Part shown: one piece after another, positions 1-10,440 of the stretch
How the letters are laid out: the number at the start of each line of letters is the position of its first letter
Position numbering within the stretch: position 1 is the first letter of the stretch
NCBI RefSeq assembly: GCF_003989135.1
Contig: NZ_RYZZ01000012.1
Location: 1 to 33,344 of the forward strand
Source of the DNA: Peribacillus cavernae
GTDB taxonomy: Bacteria; Bacillota; Bacilli; Bacillales; DSM-1321
Direction of reading: 5' to 3'
DNA: 33,344 nt
Translations under genes and position numbers: made by a program
The notes under the pieces: model-generated
The model's input: the letters and a program-made list of their open reading frames with translations, nothing else
Database searches by the model: none
What the model was told of the DNA's origin: nothing

Positions 1-60
1 GGCGCTTTGTTTTGTTCAGTTTTCAAAGAGCAATCTCTTGCAGCTTCTCTCGGAAGCGAC
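1..60 (-). promoter_or_regulatory. rRNA operon leader with boxA-like antitermination site (16S lies off the left edge)
   Basis: Read on the minus strand, positions 33 to 1 contain TTGCTCTTTGAAAACTGAAC followed by AAAACAAAGC. This matches the boxA-containing leader found just before 16S rRNA in Bacillus rrn operons. It lies immediately downstream of two sigma-A-type promoters that point the same way. The 16S gene itself is not in the window, so the rRNA operon is inferred from the leader and promoters. Confidence 0.8.
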
Positions 61-66
61 TTTAAT

Positions 67-96
67 AGTATAACACCATACAAAATAAAGAGTCAA
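67..96 (-). promoter_or_regulatory. rrn promoter P2 (sigma-A)
   Basis: On the minus strand there is a -35 TTGACT (91-96), an 18-bp spacer and a -10 TATACT (67-72), or TTATAC with a 17-bp spacer. The predicted start falls near position 60, just before the boxA leader. This is the proximal member of a tandem pair, as is usual for Bacillus rRNA operons. Confidence 0.75.
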
Positions 97-151
97 TATT
101 TTTTTCATTTATTTTCAAAAGAAAGTAAGGATGTTTTGTGGTGTATTAACT

Positions 152-180
152 ATATTAGCAGCTGACCAACGATAAGTCAA
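152..180 (-). promoter_or_regulatory. rrn promoter P1 candidate (sigma-A)
   Basis: On the minus strand there is a -35 TTGACT (175-180) and, after a 17-bp spacer, TAATAT (152-157) as a fair -10. It lies 84 bp upstream of the P2 -35 and has the same TTGACT hexamer. Tandem P1/P2 promoters at about this distance are typical of Bacillus rrn operons. The -10 is less canonical than that of P2. Confidence 0.5.
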
Positions 181-260
181 CTAAATTCTAAAAATAATAT
201 ACTAGATTTTCTTTATACTTACTAAGGAATGAAAACAAAAATAGTTTACAAATTAAATTT

Positions 261-307
261 AAAAAGCAGCTTTACTCCGCGATATTGAAGTACGGGGGAA
301 AGCTGCT
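261..307 (-). terminator. Rho-independent terminator of ptsG
   Basis: On the minus strand AGCAGCTTT and AAAGCTGCT form the outer stem, with CCCCCG and a matching GC-rich partner inside, followed by a short T-run. It sits 11 bp past the ptsG stop codon. Confidence 0.8.
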
Positions 308-317
308 CTACTCTTTC

Positions 318-2453
<2,136 letters not shown>

Positions 2454-2554
2454 TTACAGGAAAATGGTTCTTATACATTTATGTTTTTAGGATTAGCAGG
2501 AATGCTACTCTATGTTAGTCAACTCCATGAATGAAAGCAACTAAAAAACTTCAC

Positions 2555-2585
2555 AAAAAAAGAAACCCATAGAAAGGTTCCTTTT
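2555..2585 (-). terminator. Rho-independent terminator of guaA-pbuG
   Basis: On the minus strand AAAAGGAACC pairs with GGTTTCTTTT (one G-T pair) around a 7-nt loop and runs into a T-tract. It lies 17 bp after the pbuG stop and separates pbuG from ptsG. Confidence 0.75.
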
Positions 2586-2602
2586 CTTAACGATTTGTAA
2601 TT

Positions 2603-3937
2603 CTACACTAAGAAAATAAAGTACAAGACAAAAACCGCAAATAGCAAATACATAATCGGATGAACTTCTTTCATACGCCCTTTAACTAGCATCGTAATCG
2701 GATAAAAAATGAATCCTACAGCAATACCCGTTGCAATGCTGTATGTCATCGGCATCGCAATTAAGGTAAAGAATGCCGGTACAGCCACTTCGAATCGTTC
2801 CCAATCAATCTTCTTCAGTGAAGACACCATCAAGACCCCGACGATAATCAGAGCCGGCGCCGTTACTGCGGAAGTAACCACACTGAGGAGCGGGAAAAAG
2901 AAAATCGAAAGGAAAAACAAGAGACCTGTTACAATGGAAGCAAATCCGGTTCTAGCACCTGCAGCAACGCCGGCAGTCGATTCAACATACGAAGTCGTTG
3001 TCGATGTACCGAGAATGGAGCCTACAACAATAGCAAGTGAATCGGCAAATAATCCCTTTCCAACACGCGGAAGAACGTTTCCTTTCATTAGCCCCGCTTG
3101 AGTCGCTACACCCACCAGCGTTCCGGCTGTATCAAAGAAGGCAACAAACAAGAAGGTTAAAATAACGACAAGAATCTGGACTGAAAAAAGTTTCTCCCCT
3201 GGATCAGCGAATGCTTCAAAGGCAGCACCAAAGGTTGGCTCAATGCTTGGAACCGCACCAACAATACTACCCGGCATATCAATTAAGCCAGCAATCATCC
3301 CCACCATGGCAGTAATAACCATCCCAATGAAAATCCCCGCATGTATTCCCTTGGTCAATAAAATCACGGTTAAAATAATTCCAAACACGGCTAATAGTGT
3401 GTTTCCATTCGTCAAGTCACCGAGACCGACAAGGACTGAGTCATTATTTACGATAATACCCGCATTTTGAAAACCAACAAAGGTAATAAATAGCCCAATC
3501 CCTGCACTAACAGCATATTTCAGCTCCACCGGAATCGCATTAATTATTTTTTCGCGTATGCCCGACATCGTTAACAATACAAAGATGATCCCTGAAAGTA
3601 AAACACCTGTTAAGGCGGTTTGCCATGGAATTCCGTATGTCAGCACAACCGTATAGGCGAAGAATGCATTCAACCCCATGCCGGGAGCAAGTGCAATCGG
3701 ATACTTTGCAATGAGGCCCATTAATATGGTACCAATCGCAGCAGCCAGAGCTGTCGCAACAAACACTGCTCCATAATCCATTCTTAAAGCGTCAGGCAAA
3801 TCTTTGACACTATTTAATGATAAAGTCAGCGGATTGACAACCAGGATATAGGCCATCGATAAAAAAGTGGTCAATCCTCCTATAATTTCACGGCGATAAG
3901 TTGTGCCGAGCTCATCAAATTGAAAATACTTCTTCAT
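2603..3937 (-). CDS. pbuG: Guanine/hypoxanthine permease, NCS2 (AzgA-like) family
   Basis: The product imports guanine and hypoxanthine for purine salvage at the cell membrane. The ATG at 3935-3937 is chosen because GAGGAG lies 7 nt upstream and the resulting protein (444 aa, MKKYFQFDELGTTYRREIIG) aligns with the start of B. subtilis PbuG (440 aa); a longer in-frame reading adds 27 unlikely residues. About 12 membrane segments are visible. Family signatures include the GMGLNAFFAY stretch and FFDTAGTLVGVATQAGL, plus the GTSTTTSYVES motif that helps shape the substrate site. It starts 37 nt after guaA in the same direction with no terminator between, so the two probably form one transcript under the guanine riboswitch ahead of guaA. 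The hydrophobic C-terminus (LFAVFVLYFIFLV) is complete. Confidence 0.93.
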   Translation of the reverse strand: MKKYFQFDELGTTYRREIIGGLTTFLSMAYILVVNPLTLSLNSVKDLPDALRMDYGAVFVATALAAAIGTILMGLIAKYPIALAPGMGLNAFFAYTVVLTYGIPWQTALTGVLLSGIIFVLLTMSGIREKIINAIPVELKYAVSAGIGLFITFVGFQNAGIIVNNDSVLVGLGDLTNGNTLLAVFGIILTVILLTKGIHAGIFIGMVITAMVGMIAGLIDMPGSIVGAVPSIEPTFGAAFEAFADPGEKLFSVQILVVILTFLFVAFFDTAGTLVGVATQAGLMKGNVLPRVGKGLFADSLAIVVGSILGTSTTTSYVESTAGVAAGARTGFASIVTGLLFFLSIFFFPLLSVVTSAVTAPALIIVGVLMVSSLKKIDWERFEVAVPAFFTLIAMPMTYSIATGIAVGFIFYPITMLVKGRMKEVHPIMYLLFAVFVLYFIFLV

Positions 3938-3974
3938 TCTCGTTCTCCTCAGAAAAATATTTCGTAAAACGAAA

Positions 3975-5528
3975 CTATTCCCATTCAATTGTTGCTGGAG
4001 GTTTACTGGTGATGTCATAAACCACGCGGTTCACATGACTGACCTCGTTTACAATGCGCGTGGAAATGATTTCAAGTACATCCCAGGGGATTCTAGCCCA
4101 ATCAGATGTCATCCCGTCTATGGAAGTAACAGCCCGGATGCCGATTGTATAATCATATGTGCGCGCATCCCCCATTACTCCGACACTGCGGATATTGGGA
4201 AGCACAGTGAAGTATTGCCAAATGTCACGGTCAAGCCCAGCCTTTTTAACTTCTTCACGAAGAATCGCATCTGATTCACGGACGATTTCAAGCTTCTCCT
4301 CAGAGATTTCGCCCAACACACGGATTCCTAACCCTGGACCAGGGAAGGGTTGGCGCCAAACGATTTCATCCGGGATTCCAAGTTCGGATCCAAGTTCGCG
4401 GACTTCATCCTTAAAGAGCGTATTTAACGGCTCAATCAATTTGAATTGCATATCTTCCGGCAGTCCGCCTACATTATGATGTGATTTAATCGTTTGGGCA
4501 GTCGCGGTTCCACTTTCAATAATATCCGTATAAAGAGTACCCTGGGCAAGGAATTCAATTCCTTCAAGCTTGGTCGCTTCGTCATCAAACACATAGATAA
4601 ATTCATTTCCAATAATTTTCCGTTTTTGTTCCGGGTCTGAAACACCTGCAAGCTTGGTAAGAAAGCGTTCGCTTGCATCCACCTTAACAACGTTCATATG
4701 GAAACCTTCGCTGAACGTTTTCATGACACTGTCCGCTTCCCCTTTACGCAGCAAGCCGTGGTCGACGAAAATACAAGTTAATTGGTCACCAATTGCTTTT
4801 TGGATCAAAACGGCTACAACCGATGAATCAACGCCGCCGCTTAATGCACAAAGAACTTTTTTGTTTCCGACTGACTGGCGGATTTTCTCCATTTCGATTT
4901 CGATGAAGTTCTCCATCGACCAGTCACCCTTGCAGCCGCACACCTCGAAAACGAAGTTCTTTAGAATCTCGTTACCATATACTGAATGGCGCACTTCAGG
5001 ATGGAACTGAACCGCATATAATTTCCTTGACTCATCACTCATCGCAGAAATTGGACAGGAAGGATTTGTTCCATCTACGGTAAAACCAGCAGGAGTCTCA
5101 ACTACTAAATCCCCGTGGCTCATCCAGACAATCTGTTCCTTTGGTAAGTCGTGAAAAAGTTTAGAATCATTCTCGATTGTCAATGCAGCTTTTCCATATT
5201 CACGGTTTTTTGCAGGTTCCACCGCTCCGCCGAAATGCTTCGTCATCAATTGCATTCCATAACAAATTCCCAAAATCGGCAGCCCTAATTCAAAAATTCG
5301 TTCATCGCAGCCAAAAGCAGCAGCATCATAGACACTGTTTGGCCCGCCTGATAAAATAATCCCTGCAGGATTCATTTCTTTAATTTGTTCCGCCGTTAAT
5401 GTATGCGGGTGGAGCTCGCTATACACGCCAAATTCACGAATCCGGCGCGTGATCAACTGATTATACTGGCTTCCGAAATCAAGCACTATGATCATTTCCT
5501 GGTTTTGTAATTCCGTTTTCCCCGGCAC
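3975..5528 (-). CDS. guaA: GMP synthase (glutamine-hydrolysing)
   Basis: Converts XMP, ATP and glutamine to GMP in the cytoplasm. The N-terminal class I glutamine amidotransferase domain (about 1-200) shows the nucleophile in GICYGMQ (Cys about 89) and the His/Glu pair in VQFHPEV (about 176/178). The ATP-pyrophosphatase domain follows with the P-loop LSGGVDSS, and the C-terminal dimerisation domain ends KPPATIEWE as in B. subtilis GuaA (513 aa). I chose GTG at 5526-5528 (517 aa): AGGTG lies 6 nt upstream, while the GTG 9 nt earlier overlaps that same ribosome site. A still later ATG (MIIVLDFG) is possible. Its transcript begins with a guanine riboswitch about 200 nt upstream, so guanine should repress it together with pbuG. 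Intact. Confidence 0.96.
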   Translation of the reverse strand: MPGKTELQNQEMIIVLDFGSQYNQLITRRIREFGVYSELHPHTLTAEQIKEMNPAGIILSGGPNSVYDAAAFGCDERIFELGLPILGICYGMQLMTKHFGGAVEPAKNREYGKAALTIENDSKLFHDLPKEQIVWMSHGDLVVETPAGFTVDGTNPSCPISAMSDESRKLYAVQFHPEVRHSVYGNEILKNFVFEVCGCKGDWSMENFIEIEMEKIRQSVGNKKVLCALSGGVDSSVVAVLIQKAIGDQLTCIFVDHGLLRKGEADSVMKTFSEGFHMNVVKVDASERFLTKLAGVSDPEQKRKIIGNEFIYVFDDEATKLEGIEFLAQGTLYTDIIESGTATAQTIKSHHNVGGLPEDMQFKLIEPLNTLFKDEVRELGSELGIPDEIVWRQPFPGPGLGIRVLGEISEEKLEIVRESDAILREEVKKAGLDRDIWQYFTVLPNIRSVGVMGDARTYDYTIGIRAVTSIDGMTSDWARIPWDVLEIISTRIVNEVSHVNRVVYDITSKPPATIEWE

Positions 5529-5665
5529 TCTCGTCACCTCGATTGATGTATTACACCCTGCTTGTCTATAATGTTAGGTTAACCCATTCATTTCTGTAAG
5601 CAAGCGAATGCAAATAATAACTTACTGATAGTATTGTGCAAAAGTAATCAAAATAAAAACAGCAT

Positions 5666-5714
5666 AAAAAAATCTAGAATTCTGCCTTCATAATACAAAG
5701 GCAGAACTCTAGAT
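5666..5714 (-). terminator. Riboswitch-controlled terminator upstream of guaA
   Basis: On the minus strand ATCTAGAGTTCTGCCTT pairs with AAGGCAGAATTCTAGAT (one mismatch) and is followed by seven T. The 5' arm can instead pair with the 3' side of the aptamer: AAGGCGGA (5731-5738) with TCTGCCTT (5699-5706). This gives the mutually exclusive terminator and antiterminator expected of an OFF switch. Confidence 0.9.
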
Positions 5715-5734
5715 GGAATACCAAATAAAATCCG

Positions 5735-5805
5735 CCTTCATAGTCAAATCATTTACGGTGATTCGGTAGAAACTTTCGATCCATATCATCGAAGATATAT
5801 GAAGG
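5735..5805 (-). promoter_or_regulatory. Guanine riboswitch (purine aptamer) controlling guaA-pbuG
   Basis: On the minus strand the P1 arms CCTTCATA (5798-5805) and TATGAAGG (5735-5742) enclose the purine-riboswitch core, including GATATGG, AAGTTTCTACC and CACCGTAAATG. The specificity position reads C in GACTATG; adenine-type switches carry T (GATTATG). The ligand should therefore be guanine or hypoxanthine. A terminator with a competing antiterminator follows directly. Bound guanine should stabilise P1, free the terminator and stop transcription into guaA and pbuG. Confidence 0.95.
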
Positions 5806-5822
5806 GTTATAAGAAAAGCGCA

Positions 5823-5851
5823 AATATAGAACACGATTGAATCAATTGTAA
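5823..5851 (-). promoter_or_regulatory. Probable guaA promoter (sigma-A)
   Basis: On the minus strand TTACAA (5846-5851), a 17-bp spacer and TATATT (5823-5828) put the start about 10 nt before the riboswitch P1 stem. It lies some 20 bp past the stop of the upstream gene, with no terminator between them, so read-through from that gene may also occur. Confidence 0.55.
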
Positions 5852-5870
5852 CAACACATTAAAAACTTGG

Positions 5871-8069
5871 TCAAGAGATTGTCTTTTTAATTAAATTTTC
5901 CCACAATTCGCGGTTATCTTTCCATTCTGCAGAAGTAAAGTCACCCCGGTAAATGTGTTTCTCGTAGCTCCGTGTTATTCTCCCCATTTCACCAGAGTGT
6001 AAATAGGAATCGACATATTCCGCATAATCCCTTAATGTCTGGTCCTCTGGACGTTTAAGTCCCATCCTTTTCAATTGTTTCAATAGTATCATATAAGCTT
6101 TGGAGAAAGTCTTATCATCGTTTTTTCTTTTATAGATGGCAATCAAAAGATATGGAAGCCATCTTCCCCTGAATTTGAAAATAAGCAGGCTTGATAAACC
6201 AATTCCAGCGAGAGCAGCAATCAGGCCCTTCCAGTTTCCTTCAAGCCAATTTCCCTGGCTTTCCGCAGATTGTGCTGTTGTTTCCTCAGGTGCTGCTTCT
6301 TGCTTTTCTGGAGCCTGCTGTTGCTCAGCCTGCTGCTCTTTTTCACTTTGCTGCTCACTCGTTTCAGCTGATGCTGTCCCGGTTGATGAATAATAAAAGT
6401 CAGTTTCGTTGGAAAATCCTTTTGTTGGTTCAAACGGAACCCAGCCGGCATTTGGGAAGTAGACTTCCACCCATGAATGGGCGTTATTATTCGTTACTTC
6501 ATAGACCCGCTCACCTTTGACGTTAATCTGCGTGCCCTCTGTATACCCCTTTGCCCACCTCGCCGGGATGTCAATCGAACGGAGCAGCATCACCATCGCT
6601 GAAGAATAGTTATCGCAATAGCCTCGTTTTGTCTCAAACAAAAATTGATCTACATAGTCCTGAGCATCCTCGGGATAGGGAATATTACTTTGATCATAGA
6701 CAAATTCCCCTCCATCAAAATAATCCTCGATTGCCTTAGCTTGATCGTACCAGTTACTTTCCTCCGCGGTGATCGTTCTGGCCAGCTCCTTAATCCGCTC
6801 AGGAAAGACAGTCGGTATCTGCGTATACAGGTTCATGAATTCTGGATCGATCTTTAACCCATCCCTCGCCTGCATTTTTTTCAACTGATTAATATCAAAC
6901 CTCGGTAAAGTATAAGATAGTTCCAGCCGCTTAAGTTTGACCATATCGCCTTCAGCAGTGTGAGATGTGATCCGGTCATTATACGGATGATACCGGTAAA
7001 GCTCCCCTTTAGGCGAGTCTATTTTGGTTAAGCCGAGCGGCTCCGGATAAGGAACATGGGTATAAGGAAGTGCCACCGTTAAAGTCGACTTTAAGTCTGT
7101 CGTTTCCACTCCGGGCGGGTAGGCAAACCCGTTAAATTTCTCCGTGTTGGCAAATTGCGTATAGCTTTCATCCTTACGTGCAGTCACCCAGCCTTTTCCT
7201 GTATAGAAATCCTTGTTTTCCACCTTCCAATAATGGCTGGCAGAAGCTTGAGCACGAAAAACTACCGTGTCATCATTTTCAAATCCTCCGCCAAGCGATG
7301 AATCGTCCACCCCGTACCCGATTCTGTTCGTTCCGCCGCTTCCGGACGCCTTATCCGAATAGGAAGTAATAAACGACATCGGATCGGGCCACTGCGGTGT
7401 AAACTTTGGAGCAGCCAGGCCGATGTATGAACTGAACGCTACCATAAGAACGAGCGGGATGAGCCATCTTCTCAGGGATGGAACAGTAATCGACAGCTTT
7501 TCCTGGGACGCCAGACGGAAAAGGGCCAGTACACCAAGCACGCTAAACCCAATCAGCACGAGCCTGATGATAGCAAAGGTTGCATCATACGGAGTAAACG
7601 TATCCAGAACTGCTACAATGATGACCGTGGCAATAAAAAATAAAAAGACACTTTTTTTAATGGTAATCCAGTAATGCAGCAAATAGGTAATCAGCCAAAG
7701 CAGGATAAAAACCAGCAGCGATTGAAATTCGAATGAAATCTCCAGGAATTTAGCCTGAAAGACCAAGGGAAAATCGCTAAAGACTTTTCCAAGAAAATCA
7801 AAAAGCCAGGTTATATCAAAAATAGACGTTTCATAATAAAGGTAATGAATCGATATCGTTAAGAACCCAAGCAGTAAAACAAACCGGATCCAGAGTCGGC
7901 ACTGAAAGAAATGAAGCGCCAGGGCAAGAGCGATGAATACGATAAAGACACTTACATTGCCCGTGTCAGTGAGCTGCTTAACAGGACGCAGCCACTCCCA
8001 CAATAATAAAAATCCAAACAGATAAAGCACTATTTTCATCGATGCATCATAGCTTTTCGATTGCATCAT
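5871..8069 (-). CDS. yebA: Transglutaminase-like membrane protein (TgpA/YebA type, DUF3488-DUF4129)
   Basis: 732 aa. The first about 200 residues contain seven or so membrane segments (DUF3488 type). A long extracytoplasmic part carries a transglutaminase-like core with Cys about 485 (KRGYCDNYSSAM), His about 531 (NNAHSWVEVYF) and an acidic residue in GWVPFEPT; this third position is Glu (about 547) rather than Asp, as in many TgpA-type proteins. A low-complexity Glu/Gln/Ala linker (about 570-605), one membrane segment (about 610-635) and a cytoplasmic DUF4129-like tail follow. It overlaps the upstream DUF58 gene by 4 nt (ATGA), giving translational coupling in a moxR-DUF58-transglutaminase operon. 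The same order precedes guaA in B. subtilis (yeaC-yeaD-yebA-guaA). The substrate is unknown; a role in envelope protein processing or assembly is inferred from the family. Confidence 0.87.
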   Translation of the reverse strand: MMQSKSYDASMKIVLYLFGFLLLWEWLRPVKQLTDTGNVSVFIVFIALALALHFFQCRLWIRFVLLLGFLTISIHYLYYETSIFDITWLFDFLGKVFSDFPLVFQAKFLEISFEFQSLLVFILLWLITYLLHYWITIKKSVFLFFIATVIIVAVLDTFTPYDATFAIIRLVLIGFSVLGVLALFRLASQEKLSITVPSLRRWLIPLVLMVAFSSYIGLAAPKFTPQWPDPMSFITSYSDKASGSGGTNRIGYGVDDSSLGGGFENDDTVVFRAQASASHYWKVENKDFYTGKGWVTARKDESYTQFANTEKFNGFAYPPGVETTDLKSTLTVALPYTHVPYPEPLGLTKIDSPKGELYRYHPYNDRITSHTAEGDMVKLKRLELSYTLPRFDINQLKKMQARDGLKIDPEFMNLYTQIPTVFPERIKELARTITAEESNWYDQAKAIEDYFDGGEFVYDQSNIPYPEDAQDYVDQFLFETKRGYCDNYSSAMVMLLRSIDIPARWAKGYTEGTQINVKGERVYEVTNNNAHSWVEVYFPNAGWVPFEPTKGFSNETDFYYSSTGTASAETSEQQSEKEQQAEQQQAPEKQEAAPEETTAQSAESQGNWLEGNWKGLIAALAGIGLSSLLIFKFRGRWLPYLLIAIYKRKNDDKTFSKAYMILLKQLKRMGLKRPEDQTLRDYAEYVDSYLHSGEMGRITRSYEKHIYRGDFTSAEWKDNRELWENLIKKTIS

Positions 8070-9274
8070 TGGGCGATCACCTCTGGAATACCGGCTTCAA
8101 AAAGTTCTTTTTCGATATACTTTACATTGATTCCTTTCGCTTTTGCGAATTCACGGGCCACTATTTCTTCCCTTGATAAAGACGGGTCCCTGTTGATTGA
8201 AAAGATGGTGATCGACTGATTGATTTTAGAGAGGCTGATCCATTCAACCGTCTGTAAGGTCATGCCCCCGGTGATAATGACTAATGCAGCATTGGAGGGT
8301 ATAATGGAAGCATTTTTTTCGATTGTTCTTTCGATGGGAACAGAAGCATTTGTGCAAGCCTTAGCCAGGCTATAAAAGAGCTTCTGCCTTTGAAGTTCCC
8401 CGCTGCGTACCGGAAGTGCGTCTCCACCTTTTCCGGTACGATAAAATCCGATTTGAATGCCCTTTTTGCTGACGGAATGGACAAAGGAGGCAGCATATGT
8501 CACCATCGCCTCGAATCGTTCAGTCGGCGATTCATCCAACATCAAAAAGATGTCACGGCTTTTCATTTCCTCAAATTCCTTTGTCATAATGTCATTCTTC
8601 TTTGCTGTCGCTTTCCAATTTATCCAGGAAAGCTGGTCACCGGGCTGATAATCCCTCACACCCGAAACAATCGAGTTTTCACGTTGAAGCCGATTGGCCG
8701 TTCCCGCGCGTCCCTGATCGAACAACTGATCAAGCTGCCTGTAGGGAAGCTCGAAATAGGCAGGATATACAAGCAGCTTCCCCGGAAGATCAAATACAGC
8801 TTCCTTATCAAACAAACCGAGAAAATCGCCTGTTTTCAGCCGAATCCCTTTAAAAAAGTGCTCACCCCGGGGCAGCTTTTCAAGGGAATAATTAATGGTA
8901 AACTCCCGCTTAAACCAGGGGAATATGATCTTTTTTTGCGCCTCGGTCATATTCTGTTCAAGCCTTTTCGGCAGCTTTTCTTCCACAAGTAAAAAAAATA
9001 GCGGAAAGCTTGTTTTCCTGCTGATAACGATCTTGACCCCAACGTTTTCGCCTGTCCTTAATTCGTTTTTGCTCAGGACTCTTTCCACGCGAAACCCATG
9101 TATCGGATAGCAAAAGAGAATGAAAGAATAAATCGCAAAAGGCAGGAAGCTGTAAAAAAGAAACCAGCTTACAAATCCACCTTGAAACATCGCAAAGACA
9201 AAAGCTAATCCAACTAAAAATAGCAGAGATGACATTTTCAAGGAAGCCTTCATTTTTGAGAGGATTTTTTTCAT
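8066..9274 (-). CDS. yeaD: DUF58 domain protein, vWA-like membrane-anchored partner of MoxR
   Basis: 402 aa. Two membrane segments near residues 14-55 are followed by a beta-rich region and the DUF58 signature RDYQPGDQLSWINWKATAKK, then a von Willebrand A-like fold (DIFLMLDESPTERF resembles a MIDAS start). It overlaps both neighbours by 4 nt: its ATG overlaps the moxR stop, and its stop overlaps the next start. MoxR ATPases with DUF58/vWA partners are generally thought to act as chaperone systems that activate or assemble other proteins; here the coupled target is probably the transglutaminase-like protein. Start supported by coupling. Intact. Confidence 0.85.
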   Translation of the reverse strand: MKKILSKMKASLKMSSLLFLVGLAFVFAMFQGGFVSWFLFYSFLPFAIYSFILFCYPIHGFRVERVLSKNELRTGENVGVKIVISRKTSFPLFFLLVEEKLPKRLEQNMTEAQKKIIFPWFKREFTINYSLEKLPRGEHFFKGIRLKTGDFLGLFDKEAVFDLPGKLLVYPAYFELPYRQLDQLFDQGRAGTANRLQRENSIVSGVRDYQPGDQLSWINWKATAKKNDIMTKEFEEMKSRDIFLMLDESPTERFEAMVTYAASFVHSVSKKGIQIGFYRTGKGGDALPVRSGELQRQKLFYSLAKACTNASVPIERTIEKNASIIPSNAALVIITGGMTLQTVEWISLSKINQSITIFSINRDPSLSREEIVAREFAKAKGINVKYIEKELFEAGIPEVIAQ

Positions 9275-10233
9275 TGTAAGTTCACAAGCCTTTTAACCGG
9301 AACTGGAATCTTTGTCACAATTTCGCTTACGATTTGTTCGGCACTGACTCCTTCATATTTAGCTTCCGAAGTTAAAATCAGGCGATGTGCAAAAACAGAC
9401 GGCGCCAGATACTGAACATCATCAGGAAGAACATAATCCCTTCCATTTAAGAAAGCATAGGCCTGAGCCGCTTTCATCAATGAAATTGACCCTCTCGGAC
9501 TAGCCCCCAAGTAGACATTTTGATGTGAGCGGGTCCGAGTAGCGAGGTCGACAATATAGCGGTTTATCGTGTCATCCACATGGACCGATTTGACATGCTG
9601 CTGCAGGTCACGCAACTCCTCAAGCGTTATCACAGGCGCAAGTTCTTTAATCGGGGGAATAGCTTGAGCACGGTTCAGCACTTCCATTTCCTCGATGATC
9701 TCTGGATAACCCATCTTCATCTTCAGTAAAAAACGATCCAATTGCGCCTCCGGAAGCGGGTATGTCCCTTCATAATCAATCGGGTTTTGGGTCGCCATCA
9801 CAAAAAAAGGCATCTCTAATTTCCTCGTAATCCCATCAACCGTCACGCTCGCTTCCTCCATGCCTTCAAGCAAGGCAGACTGCGTTTTCGGAGATGTCCT
9901 GTTTATCTCATCAGCAAGAATGATATTACCCATTATAGGTCCGGGCCGGAAAATAAACTCCTGCTCTTTTGGATTGAAAATCGAAACGCCGGTGACATCA
10001 GAAGGAAGCAGGTCAGGCGTGAATTGAATTCGTTTAAAATCAGCGCTTATCGATCTGGCCAGCGCCCGCACCATCATTGTTTTTCCGACTCCGGGAACAT
10101 CCTCCAAAAGCACATGGCCGCCAGCAAGCAGAGCCACCAGACTAAGTTCTGCTATATCTCTTTTCCCGATAATCACTTTTTCTATATTATGCAAAACCTT
10201 CTCTAATGTTGGGTGCATCTCTTCCCTTATCAT
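9271..10233 (-). CDS. yeaC: MoxR-family AAA+ ATPase
   Basis: 320 aa, the size of typical MoxR proteins. Walker A is DVPGVGKTMM (about residues 44-53) and Walker B with the adjacent acidic pair is NIILADEINRTSPKTQ, followed by ALLEGMEEASVTVDG and the sensor region ATQNPIDYEGTYPLPEAQLDRF, which is diagnostic of MoxR. The start ATG follows a GGGGGAT ribosome site. First gene of a coupled trio with DUF58 and transglutaminase-like genes. The predicted role is ATP-driven chaperoning of a partner protein in the cytoplasm or at the membrane. I see no convincing promoter in the 130 nt upstream. Confidence 0.92.
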   Translation of the reverse strand: MIREEMHPTLEKVLHNIEKVIIGKRDIAELSLVALLAGGHVLLEDVPGVGKTMMVRALARSISADFKRIQFTPDLLPSDVTGVSIFNPKEQEFIFRPGPIMGNIILADEINRTSPKTQSALLEGMEEASVTVDGITRKLEMPFFVMATQNPIDYEGTYPLPEAQLDRFLLKMKMGYPEIIEEMEVLNRAQAIPPIKELAPVITLEELRDLQQHVKSVHVDDTINRYIVDLATRTRSHQNVYLGASPRGSISLMKAAQAYAFLNGRDYVLPDDVQYLAPSVFAHRLILTSEAKYEGVSAEQIVSEIVTKIPVPVKRLVNLQ

Positions 10234-10361
10234 CGTAATCCCCCTGTAAAGGCATATTAGTGAATTCCACGGTCATACATACAATTCGTTTTTGCTCCTA
10301 CAAAATCCTCCATCATTCGCTATACCTTTAACTTTACCTTACCAAGACGACGTAAAGGAAG

Positions 10362-10411
10362 AAAAAACACTCCTGTTTTACAGATTTAGGCATTCTGTAA
10401 AATCGGAGTGC
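10362..10411 (-). terminator. Strong terminator ending the catabolic operon
   Basis: On the minus strand CACTCCgATTTTACAGA pairs with TCTGTAAAAcAGGAGTG (one mismatch) around a 9-nt loop and is followed by six T. It lies 29 bp past the AEC carrier stop codon. Confidence 0.88.
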
Positions 10412-10440
10412 AATTTCAAGACATTGTAAGCCACGCGGCA

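Noticed and set aside
8390..8992. 200-codon plus-strand frame opposite the DUF58 gene
   Set aside because: Antisense shadow of a gene with clear domain motifs and coupled neighbours; no start signal or recognisable domain.
5871..10233. moxR-DUF58-transglutaminase trio as a novel system
   Set aside because: The same order occurs in B. subtilis (yeaC-yeaD-yebA) and widely elsewhere; it is poorly understood but not newly seen.
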